Source: Steromphala cineraria (lineage: Eukaryota > Mollusca > Gastropoda > Trochida > Trochidae). Taken from it: a stretch of 64,000 nucleotides of DNA. Both the position numbers and the translations under genes were made by a program. Shown here piece by piece: positions 1-9,629 of this stretch. Under the pieces are notes generated by a model that did not search any database, was not told where the DNA came from, and worked only from the letters and a program-made list of their open reading frames with translations. Each line of letters begins with the position of its first letter. Position 1 is the stretch's first letter. The DNA is taken from contig OU744731.1 of assembly GCA_916613615.1 (NCBI GenBank), positions 62,522,880 to 62,586,879 on the forward strand, read 5' to 3'.

Positions 1-922
1 TACCCTTGTGATCACTGACACCTTGATCGAAATCAATCACACTACTATCATATACATCAATGTCATTACTGATTAAAATGGGATCTAATAATGTTCTGCT
101 TGTTTTACCGACACGAGTTGGTTCGTTAATGATGTTACACAATGCTTTTCTGTTCATTATATCTTTCAGATTTGTTAGTTCGTCTGACAAAAGATCTTCA
201 TTCAAGTCACCAACCAGTACAATTTTGGATGAATAATCAAGTGCATTTTCAATCCCAAACTCTAATCTTTCCCAAAATGCTGGATTGTTTCCTGGAGGTC
301 TATAGGCTACGCAAAGCATGATTGATTTTTGTGGCAAAAATAATTCTAACCAAATTGTTTCATCTAACGTATTTTCTAAATCGAAGTGCCTTTTAAAGCT
401 TAAATTTGTTTTAACGTAGATCATGATACCCCCGCCGAAAGCATTTCTATCTTTACGCAATGGTTCGTGAAAGGTGTCCCAGGTAAGATCTGTATCGCTA
501 ATAGAATTATCTAAGTGTGTTTCAGTGAAACAAACAATTTGGTTTTCAGATAAGCGTTCATTAAGGTGACTTAGCTTGTGCCGCACGCTTCTTGTGTTAA
601 GATGGAATATTTGTAAAGTTTTCTCTAATGACTGAGTTACATCATGCACGGGACCAGGGTTCAACTCGATGTCACCAGCAAGCATAAGTAACAATAGGAA
701 TAAAACAAGCACGTTGTTGTTACCTAACGATGCAGTCATATAGCATAATGCACACAATAGAATACAAGCTTTACACTCAGAACTTAAAATACACAATGAT
801 GAACTGAAAAGACTTGAAAAATGAGTGAATACTTTAGAGCATGATTTATGAGAACCTATCTGGTGTGTTATTCTGTGAAAATTTCCAATAACAATTCGAT
901 GTTGAATAATATCATTACCCAT
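1..922 (-). CDS. LINE ORF2 N-terminal part: 2A-like motif plus APE-type endonuclease (partial, runs off left edge)
   Basis: Translating the minus strand from the ATG at 922 gives 307 codons with no stop up to position 1, so the frame is open and the C-terminal reverse transcriptase is beyond the window. Residues about 51-82 are hydrophobic and Leu-rich. Residues 83-91 read GDIELNPGP, a 2A-like ribosome-skipping motif. The endonuclease begins around residue 95. It shows FHLNTRSVRHK, then CFTETHLD (the metal-binding Glu motif), GGGIMIYV, CVAYRPPG, VLVGDLNEDL (the GDLN active-site motif), NEPTR, TLLDPIL and finally SDHKG with the catalytic Asp-His pair at the very edge. This order is the exonuclease/endonuclease/phosphatase fold of APE-type LINEs, which nick target DNA to prime reverse transcription. 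The start is the first ATG in frame. Translation might instead begin at the Met at residue 62, 21 residues before the 2A motif. Confidence 0.9.
   Translation of the reverse strand, partial: MGNDIIQHRIVIGNFHRITHQIGSHKSCSKVFTHFSSLFSSSLCILSSECKACILLCALCYMTASLGNNNVLVLFLLLLMLAGDIELNPGPVHDVTQSLEKTLQIFHLNTRSVRHKLSHLNERLSENQIVCFTETHLDNSISDTDLTWDTFHEPLRKDRNAFGGGIMIYVKTNLSFKRHFDLENTLDETIWLELFLPQKSIMLCVAYRPPGNNPAFWERLEFGIENALDYSSKIVLVGDLNEDLLSDELTNLKDIMNRKALCNIINEPTRVGKTSRTLLDPILISNDIDVYDSSVIDFDQGVSDHKG
650..712 (-). other. 2A-like ('StopGo') peptide motif in LINE ORF2
   Basis: Residues 71-91 of ORF2 are a Leu-rich run followed by LAGDIELNPGP. This matches the D-x-E-x-N-P-G-P core and the upstream hydrophobic context of 2A peptides, at which ribosomes skip one peptide bond between Gly and Pro. 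2A-like sequences are known in the same N-terminal position of some APE-type non-LTR elements. If active here, it would release an N-terminal peptide of about 90 residues with two hydrophobic stretches from the enzyme. Confidence 0.75.
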
Positions 923-1410
923 GCTTAGTGATTTAATTAAGTCGTGCAGTATTCGCCAATTTTATATTTATTTTTTAATTCTTTAAAGTTAGGTAGGGCA
1001 GATCTTATCACATGAAGGTCTATTAGGTTATCGTGTAAGAAAAAGATATATACACAAAATCATTGTGGATAGGAGAGATATATACAAAACAATCATATGG
1101 GCAAAATAGAGGGGGTCAGAAGATAATGAATATACACTATATATCAAACATTATTTACAAGGCCAATGATGTAATTTGAATAGTAGATTTATACAAGATG
1201 GTTAAGTTAGAGTAATGTTATTGGTATCTGTTACACTCTGGTGGTAGATATGTCAACATAGTCTACTTAAAAGTACATACAATGTAAGGTGGTAGTATGG
1301 TATATTAGAGTACTAACTAAGTGAACACTGTCTCTTTCTATAAGCCAACATTACTTACTTAGATTTGGAAATTCATGATAATCCAACAATCCAACACGAA
1401 TATCTCACAC
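923..1410 (-). other. Spacer between LINE ORF1 and ORF2
   Basis: About 490 bp of AT-rich sequence with no long open frame lies between the ORF1 stop and the first in-frame ATG of ORF2. The ORFs do not overlap, so ORF2 translation must use re-initiation, internal entry or another transcript. Confidence 0.5.
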
Positions 1411-2562
1411 TTATTGGCGGTACCTATCCAAGTCAGAATCACTTTTAATATCTCGGATCATCCCTTCTGGTTGTTCCTCGATGAATATCCTGCCGTCTCT
1501 GGTCCACGTTCCAGAGAAGCACTTGTTCTTGAACATGTCCCTCGACTTCTTGAATAGTACACTTCTTGCCTTCGTTAGGTCCTCATTGATGTAGACGTTC
1601 TTGTGTCTCTGAGCTAGGCGTCGTCTGTTCTTGATAGCATAGATTTTGTGGTAGTGGCTCATGAATTTGACTATGATTTGTCGGGTCCTTCCTGGAGATC
1701 TCTGTCCAACTCTGTGACATCTATCTATGGCATGAATTGGTAGTTTGTCGTCTATTGTGGTTAGCACATCCATTACTACCTTTTCAATATCTTCATATGC
1801 GGACTCGGGTACACCAGTGATCCGTATAGAATTTCGCCTACTATACTGTTCTAGGTCGTCTGTTTTTTCCTCAAACTGATGCCTCAGTGATCTGATATCG
1901 GACTTCTGTTTCTTGATTTTTTCACTCTTGCTTTCTAGTTCTTCCCTGAGTTCTTCGATTTCTTCATTACACTCATCAATGGTTTCTACCTTTTTGTCGA
2001 CGAGACTTTTCAGGGACGTGACTTGTTCTTTCAGTGGTGTGAACTCATCTTTTATCCTCTTAAGCTCTCTGATAGCTTCCTTGATAGGTCCAATCTCACT
2101 TTTAAGCTCTTCAATGCTTTCCTTCAGAGGATTTACAATAAAGTTCACATGGTCCTTGATCAATGTTGTAGCTACCTCCATGAATGCTGCTTGGAACTTT
2201 TCTTGGAGCTGGGGTAACATTAAGGCTGAAGAGAGTTTTGACGTTAACGTGTCCTGAGCGGCAGTATTTATGAAACTAAATACAGATTGGTCAAGGTAGG
2301 AAGGTGTTCCACTCACATTAGTATTTGGTGTTTTCTCCTTGTCCGGTGACTGTGCCTTTGGTGTACTCGTCACATTACTGCCCAGAGTGAAAGTCGCACA
2401 AAAATTTTCCGCCATGGTTTTAAAATCCAATTTCTGTTGAACTAAATCCTGTTTAGTAGTCTTAGAAGGCATACTGTCAAGAGGGGACGATGAGGGTTTA
2501 CGTTTCTCACTCTCGGATCTGGCCTGACGTTTTGCTTTTGCCTTGTCCTTGCTCCGTCCCAT
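1411..2562 (-). CDS. LINE ORF1 protein (coiled coil plus RRM-like nucleic-acid-binding region)
   Basis: A 383-codon intact frame starts at the ATG at 2562 (MGRSKDKAKAKRQARSE). An upstream in-frame ATG at 2613 adds 17 hydrophobic residues, but the Lys/Arg-rich start is more typical of ORF1 proteins. Residues 1-35 are basic and Ser-rich. Residues about 90-140 contain a hydrophobic stretch. Residues about 145-240 form a long Glu/Lys/Leu coiled coil expected to oligomerise. LEQYSRRNSIRITGVPE at about 237-253 opens the RRM-like domain, followed by AIDRCHRVG, IIVKFMSH, VYINEDLTKAR and TWTRDGRIFI. That order matches the L1-type ORF1p (Transposase_22-like) family, whose trimers coat LINE RNA and act as nucleic-acid chaperones. 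It lies upstream of ORF2 on the same strand, as expected. No break is seen. Confidence 0.85.
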   Translation of the reverse strand: MGRSKDKAKAKRQARSESEKRKPSSSPLDSMPSKTTKQDLVQQKLDFKTMAENFCATFTLGSNVTSTPKAQSPDKEKTPNTNVSGTPSYLDQSVFSFINTAAQDTLTSKLSSALMLPQLQEKFQAAFMEVATTLIKDHVNFIVNPLKESIEELKSEIGPIKEAIRELKRIKDEFTPLKEQVTSLKSLVDKKVETIDECNEEIEELREELESKSEKIKKQKSDIRSLRHQFEEKTDDLEQYSRRNSIRITGVPESAYEDIEKVVMDVLTTIDDKLPIHAIDRCHRVGQRSPGRTRQIIVKFMSHYHKIYAIKNRRRLAQRHKNVYINEDLTKARSVLFKKSRDMFKNKCFSGTWTRDGRIFIEEQPEGMIRDIKSDSDLDRYRQ

Positions 2563-2733
2563 TTTTGTGAGAATTTCACAAAAAATTACAATGTGTAATA
2601 AAGTCACAAACACAACAGTGGAATACAGAGAGACTCCTCCAATTCACGTGGGTACTTGTGTAGACGTAAAGCTTGCGATTAACTAATTTTCCACCAGGTC
2701 AGTGAGAGCTCTCGTTAAACACGTCTTGCCATG

Positions 2734-2745
2734 GCCGCCATATTG
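2734..2745 (-). promoter_or_regulatory. YY1-like motif at the LINE 5' end
   Basis: On the minus strand the sequence reads CAATATGGCGGC, a full match to the YY1 consensus CAANATGGCGGC. It lies within the first few tens of bases of the inferred LINE transcript, followed by another GGCCATGG. In human L1 a YY1 site close to the 5' end directs accurate transcription initiation. Equivalent function here is inferred only. Confidence 0.5.
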
Positions 2746-2750
2746 GATTG

Positions 2751-5429
2751 GATACTGTGCTTAAGAAGTAAACTATCTAAATCATATCATCTATACGTAT
2801 CCTCTTCCTGTAATCACTAAATTCAAAGTGATTAAAACACATTCATGATAAACTTACTAACGGATTATTCATAACTACTTGTTTGAAATTGAGATATTCA
2901 CTTGTTCTTGTTAAAGTTAACATTCAATGTAAGTACTTTGTAAAATGCTGTATGTCTGGCCATTTGAAATTGGAACAATACTACCTATTGTTGTATAAAA
3001 AATCCAATTTTATTAAAAATGCCTGATAGATACATTCTCAATTTCAGATAGATCAACAAACAAGATCTCCTTAATCAAATGATTGGACAATATATGTTTT
3101 CCTTGCTGTAAGGGCCATCCTAAAATCAACAAATAATTAGTTATACTATATTGTTTTAATATAATGTCTGTGAAGTACGTGAAATGTCATTAATATGCAC
3201 AAACAAATGTTTTCAAAGGTGGTGGAAACTTGAGTTTATCATTTTTTTCCACAAATTCATCAACTTGGCAACTTGAAATATATAGAGGACACCAACCCGG
3301 TTAAACAATTCCAAAACAAATAAAACAACAGGACCTACATTTCCTTATCCTGATTTAACAGCAACAAACTTATCTTGAAATTTCCAAAAAGTGGAAATAG
3401 TTAAACACATCTGATAAGATAAAAAAACACAATCGTTGTTAAGCAGATTTTTAAACATTACAGATATAATGCTCTGTTCCCCTATAGAAAATTGAATTCT
3501 TGAAATTTGTTGTTTTAAAATCAAAGACCAATACTGATACCTATGTTCCGAAAAGTCAAACTTTGCATCCATGCAGATGTAGTCCTTAAGAGAGTGTTCG
3601 GCGCGACTTGCGTATAATCTTTGAGGTTTGAAAATCATAAGACATATAATGGACCTTGGATATTTTCAGTATTTCCCGTCGAAGGTTGTTAAAATTATGA
3701 TCTTAATAAATCACATTTAAAACAAATTTAAAACTAATATTTGACCTTATAGTGAATCTGTCATCGTAATGTAAGTGTTTGGTTCATTGGCGTCAATAAG
3801 TAAATTTTGAAATCTACCTAAAATCAAACACGTGTACAACTCAACAAATATGAGTATGATGAATTTGATACGCCTCTCTTGAAATGTTTAGTATCATGGT
3901 TTCAGCGTTTTTTATGGTTCTAATGAAAAGGACAAGGCACATCTTGGTGTAAACCTTTTTCATGTTATCCCAGTAGTAGGGAAAGTTCTTTTTTAAGACT
4001 CATTTCATTGTCAACATTTGTAAAATATTTCTTACCTGTTTCTTTAGAATTCTTCCTATAGTCGCTTGAAAAACTATGACTAAAGCATAAACTTACAGAT
4101 AAATTCAGTACATCCATTTGAATGTTTGTGGTGTAATTATACCCTTGCTATGACGTAGTCGGGAGTTTATATAGCTTCAACTGTCCACCTGTCCGACATC
4201 ATTACTAGAGCATAACTTGACAACATTTTTATTTAAAAACCTTCAAATTTGCATGGATGTTACCTATGTATTGGAGATATAATTTCATATATTTTAAGTG
4301 ACCGTACTTTTTGAAAGTTTGACATAAAAAAATCAAGTTTCCTGACTTCAACATTTCAAAGCTATGACTTCTAGACTTCAGTTATTATTTCAGTTTATTT
4401 AAACCTCAACCTAAATTCATTGACTGTAATCATTCATTCACATGACTGAATGTATGTTTTCAAAATTATCATTGTTCTATAATGGCTGTGAAATTACACC
4501 AGGGGTTTGTGAGACTTTTGTCCTTTTTTTCTTATTAGTACAATATTCATCGAAAGAAAGGAATCATTAATCATATTTATCTAAAAAGCCCTGAAAATAG
4601 TTAACCAAAACCAATTGATGTCATGAACCTCTATCATATTAATACATCCTCAAATATGATCACAAAACTGACACCTGTGTCACTTATTTCTGTTTTTGGA
4701 CAATCAAAGGCGAAAGCTTTTATCTCCTTGATGAACTTAAATGTTCTTTGCAAAATTTAGTTTCTGTACCTTATTTCACACGTTTCCTTAATACAAAAAG
4801 TAGTGTTCTTATCTGAATATTACCATTCATCACTCAAACCAACCTGTTGGCTCCATTTTTGGCTTTAACTTTTTATCTACTTTGACTTAATGTCAAAACC
4901 AGACCTTTATTCAATCAGATAATCATAATCATCCCATTGCTTCCGCCAAGTTACCTCCTATTAGGTGAATTAAATTCTTTTGAGGTTGAATTTCGAAATA
5001 AGGATAGTTTAATCCATTCAGGAAAAACTAAGGTTCCAGGTTGATTGTGATTAATGTGAGTCTCAATTTGGCAAAGATTAATAACAACGCAAATCAAAAG
5101 AAAAGGAACATAATGGTAGTCGGATAGTGGAAAAAGAGGAACTCTTTGAGCTTTTGAATGTTTATTTTTGAAAGTGTAGCAAACGATATCATCTTGATGA
5201 TAGGTGAGCCATGCTCACTTTTAGTCAATTTCTATATATATTCACATATGCTCAAAACCTTGGTCAGAGTTCACATCAATTTGGATATTGTCACTCTCAG
5301 TGAGGCTAGGAGGGTGTTATGGAAAACTATATAGATAAGTTACAGTGAGTTTTTATACAACTCACAACTTGAATCGAAATACGTTTTCATAATTCCAAAA
5401 CGAAGTTCATATGCAATACAAAAATAATA
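2751..5429. other. AT-rich non-coding stretch
   Basis: No supported coding region, RNA gene or repeat boundary was found. A 97-codon minus-strand open frame at 3345-3638 has no recognisable motifs and is within chance expectation for this length. Low-level similarity to the tandem array begins only near 5430. Confidence 0.5.
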
Positions 5430-5619
5430 AGGAGGGTTGTATGTTCGTCATGACATTCCTTTCATTTGGTTTAACAATCTCCTACCTTATATAATACTAT
5501 AAATGATATCCATTGAGACTGTTTCTTCAAATTGCCCGTAAAGCAATAAATATAGCTCAAAGTAGTGAAAGCACTACAAATTATTACCCTAATGCAAATT
5601 AATATCGGTGCTAGTTACT

Positions 5620-5780
5620 AAAGCTGGGTGAAATGAGTGCAATGTTGATAAAGTGCCTTGCCTAGGGACAAAACAAAGAGTAAGACCCAGGTTACAGATT
5701 TTGTGTGTTTTCACCTGATCGAACCCAGGTATTTGGTTAAACAGGACAGCATGTTCACCACTACACCATGATGCTGATAT
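5620..5780 (-). repeat. tRNA-derived SINE-like sequence with both promoter boxes (unit 1)
   Basis: On the minus strand the head reads TGGTGTAGTGGTGAAC (A-box-like) near 5755-5770, and GGTTCGATCAG (B-box-like) lies at 5715-5725. These are spaced as in an RNA polymerase III promoter. A body containing AGGCAAGGCAC and CATTGCACTCA follows. This is the only one of the four copies with the A-box region. It is not a functional tRNA because acceptor pairing is absent. Confidence 0.55.
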
Positions 5781-7312
5781 TTTGTATAACATTGCATAAA
5801 AGTCATCTTGACAATTCAAAAGACAATGTCGCCTTTATTTTCACAACTTAATATTGACATACATGTAACTATTCTTATGTACATGACAATTCATAATTTT
5901 TTAAAAAGTCTGTTTAAATCCATTGCTTAGATTTTGTAGGGTATCAAATTAGCAAAGAATATTTTACAAAGGTTGAAAACATTGACAAGCAAACGGCCGC
6001 ACAGTTTTGAGTCTTTAGCGTCGATGACAGTCCCTAATGTAGACTCAAAAAGTCAACAAAGGAAAGCTTTTGGTTAAATAACGAGTGGATTTTCCACGTA
6101 ATTGGAATATTCTCTTTACTGGCACTCGATTGGCTCTTGTGGGGCGCCTTTGGTTGTACAATTAAGGTGGTATACTGTGCGAGCTATGTATTTTGTTCTC
6201 GGCTAATTGCTGTTACTGGTCCTTAGGTCTCAGAATAAATCAGTTAGATAGAAGAAACTGTGGAAAGCAATTTCAAGTCATGAAAGCAGCCACTTGAAAT
6301 GCTCTCAAATAAATTTTGTGGTACAATGTATGTAAATTACAGGGGATTACAGGGGACCCAAATTGTCTGACAAATTCTGTTTTTTTTTGTCTGAAATGCT
6401 TAGTGGTAAGAATCGTTCTTGTCATCTGTTTAATAATCACTGTCACAGGCTCGACAAAAACATGTACCTGTAAGCTACCTCTGCCAACAGCCGGGGCCTA
6501 TGGTGATAATGTTATGCCCTGTCTCACAGCAATCAGTTTGCATGCCAATAACGCTGGTCAGAACGCTGCCTAGGAGACTGTTATTTGCAAACTTTTGTTG
6601 AAGCTGGTTTGTCTTGTAATAAGTGTCAGCTTAATCCAATATATTTCTGGGCCCCAAGCCAGGGTCTATCCCATCATGACTCTCTTTCCTAGCATAAGCT
6701 TCCCCAGCTTACATGTAATCCGATTGGGACCTTAAATGGGGCTGTAATTGAAAATCAATATGCGAAGAAGGCTGAAGCGGGGCATCTCCAAGTGCACTAA
6801 TGCGTTCGTTAGACATCATTATTGGTGTCACTGGAGATAACCTAGTTATAGTCCAGTAGGCGTAGAGTAACTGAGTGATTCAGTCATACCTCTTCTTCAG
6901 TCTTAAAATATCTTCCCCAGAGCAATGGCAGAAAGTTTTCAGGAAATGATGCAATTATTTCTTCCAAAGAAAATATATAGACTATAAGGGCTGATCCAGT
7001 GAGTTTCGTTCCGTTCTGATGATTGGCGTATTGTCATGTTGTCTGAGTGATGGAATGGACGTCTGTGGTGCCACAGGCGTTCTATGGAGCTTGTTGTTAA
7101 TTTCACTAATATTGATTTCTGATAATTCCCTTTCCCGTCTTCCGCTTGGGGGTAAGCTGACCAAAATGCCAGTGAAGGATAACTTAGAGCAAGTTTAAAA
7201 TATACATGTTGGTATTTTGTGGTATCAAAGGTTACAGTTCTGCAGGAATACACCATATCACACTTCCTGTGCGACAATGCATGAACACATACACTTCTTT
7301 CTTGGCTTTCAG

Positions 7313-7440
7313 GTGCAGCACAATGAAATAAACATTTTAATCAGAATATAAAAATTATCGAAACGTTGCGAGGGAGTTGTTTAATACATCTTGGTCTTCA
7401 TTTACAAACGTGGTCAAAAGAAGTCCCAGCACCATTACAT
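7313..7440 (+). pseudogene. Candidate exon A, unit 1 (frame broken)
   Basis: A pyrimidine-rich tract ending in CAG precedes 7313, and a GTAAGT donor follows 7440. The frame matching the open one in unit 3 has stops early in the exon but keeps YKNYRNVARELFNTSWSSF and NVVKRSPSTIT. Probably a decayed copy if exon A was ever coding. Confidence 0.2.
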
Positions 7441-9596
7441 GTAAGTAACATTTTATGTGTCATTAATGAACTAAAACTAACTATTTTAACAGTTAAGTTT
7501 CTTATCTTGGTTAATGACTTTCAATAAGATAAAATATTATTGCATGCAAAGTTTAAACTACGCTATCTTCAGGCTTGCGAGGCACCAAGGATATCTTATT
7601 TAGTTTTATTACGGTTTCTGATGTCAAAAACGAGAGAAATGTATTGTTAAGTTTGTCACAGAAAGGTAAAACGTTAAATAGCAGGGTTGTTTTATCAGAT
7701 GTGGTTCTGTTCACCGGAAATTCTGTTCTTAATCATTGAAATTGCAAAAATTAAGATTAAAAGCTCACATGTAAAATCAAAACATTAATTAGGTTTAAAC
7801 AGTTATCTTTCAACAACTACTAATTAATTAATACACAAAGTAAATTATAATAGTTGCAACTTGCAATTCACACATATCACAACTATATGGGATGTTGATG
7901 AAAAACTTTCAATTCCACAAATCTCCCAATCTTAATCTGTTTGAACTATAAAAGACTCATTAAGTAAAAGTCATTGTCCTAACTAAAAACGTAATCACTT
8001 TCAAGTCAATCTTCAACAATAGTCATTAAAAAGTATGTTCAAAAACAATTTTAAGACTTTGCATAATTCTGGCGCCCAGCTTCTTTGGAAGCAGATTCTA
8101 AAGGGGAGAGTGTGTGCTGGCAAAGTCAGTGAGATCTACATAATGTGATAAAGTAAATAGAGCCTTCTGTGCAGGTGTAAACTTCCCTATCTCGTTCTGC
8201 GGTGTAATAAAGCACCTTAGGTGCCTACGTTCCTTTTCACTATCAGTTATTAAACACCTCATGTGTTGAGATTTATTAGGCAAACGTTCTAGTTAATTGG
8301 ATGTGATACGGTATTAGCACTTCAATAGCATTAGCACATTGCAGGTGGACCAAAGCTCGAGTTTTATTACCTTTCCAGTGAAGATCTCAAGTGATAGTTG
8401 TCTTGCTACGAGAGCATTACAATTCTGTGTTTCAGGTCTTTACTTAACAAGATAGTTATTGTTCCAATAAACCCTTGTACCAGAACTCAATAACTTAGAG
8501 TCCTTGAAATAAAAAGAACTAAGCCTACTTTATCGCACCTATTAACTCTGAAGGAAAACAAGTTCTACTGAATCTATGTTATATAGAGTTCATGGCCACA
8601 AGTCTATAGCATGGGAAAAGAAAACTAAAGAAAGAACGTTAGTTGTTATTGATTAGGATCCGGGCATTTAGTTTCATCCTGCAATCGAGGAAAATGGTTT
8701 GGCGAGAATGATTGGCAAGCAAATTGAAAAATGTGTTCGTGATTGAGTTTAAGACTTGCTGTTATAAAAGTAATTAAATCAGATTAGATTGACTTTTAAG
8801 ATTTTATGTTTATAGTGGCGTACATCAAGCATTTGAGTTATGGGTTTCTTTTAACTTGTTTCTTAACCCTCTTTCACAATTATTTTGAATTCGTTCTAGA
8901 TTTGATGTATATAGTAGCGTACATCAATCATTTGAGTTGGTCTTTTATGTTTAATCAAAAATAAAAAAAAATGAAGTGATGAGAGTCATTCAAAGACGTT
9001 TCAGTTCTGGGTGTCTTTTCAATTGTTTTTATTTGACAATCATTTTAAAATCGTTCAAGATTCATTATTTCAAAAACAACAATAATTCATTCACTTGTCA
9101 CATTAATATGTCTGTTTTAATGGAGCAATATTAAGTTATTGCCTTATCATAATAATTTTCTTTTCTATATTACCTTTATTTTTTTCAGAGCACTTTATTA
9201 TCTAATAAGAAGAATGGTGACCAAATGCAGGAAAACCTTATGACAATTTAACACACAAGACAAAACATATGTTTTAAAGTTTTCAAAAAATAATCCATCA
9301 ACATTTCTCAATATTTTTGCCTTTATGACAACACACTAAGCATTCGCAAGCAGCTGTACAAAATGTAAACAAGCTTTCATTTCTGCTGGTTGACTACAAA
9401 TTACAAAAACACACACACATATATATATGCATACACATGCACAGGGTGCAGCCAAATATGAAGTTGCATGGAAGTTCGTATAGTCCATGAGTACAAATAC
9501 ATGACAATTTCCATAAGAACTTTATTCAAAAATCACAATTCAACAGCCGTACACAAGCTTTCAATTAAAATGTGAATTACATGCACGCAAACTTAA

Positions 9597-9629
9597 ACGC
9601 ACACACACACACACACACACACGCACACG
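9597..9629. repeat. (CA)n microsatellite
   Basis: An essentially uninterrupted CA run in unit 1. The matching positions in the other units hold shorter, interrupted CA-rich tracts (about 17497-17520, 23932-23950 and 31247-31270). Confidence 0.85.

Larger units (their letters stand above)
1..2750 (-). mobile_element. 5' half of a non-LTR retrotransposon (LINE, APE-endonuclease type, CR1/L2-like)
   Basis: Read on the minus strand, the order is 5'UTR (about 2750 to 2563), ORF1 (2562-1411), a spacer of about 490 bp, then ORF2 from 922 running off the window. ORF1 has the coiled coil plus RRM-like arrangement of LINE ORF1 proteins. ORF2 begins with an APE-type endonuclease. Both frames are free of stops and frameshifts as far as they can be read, which suggests a young copy. 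The reverse transcriptase and 3' end lie outside the window. The 5' end near 2750 is estimated from where the minus strand becomes GC-richer and carries a YY1-like motif; no target-site duplication can be tested without the 3' end. The CR1/L2 assignment is by recognition of ORF2 N-terminal style and is moderate. Confidence 0.85.

Noticed and set aside
1913..2257. Plus-strand Ser/Leu-rich frames opposite LINE ORF1
   Set aside because: They are antisense shadows of the ORF1 coiled coil.
3345..3638. 97-codon minus-strand frame
   Set aside because: No motif, no promoter or splice support, and a length expected by chance.
9597..9629. CRISPR-like or other structured array
   Set aside because: It is a simple CA microsatellite, and the host is an animal genome.
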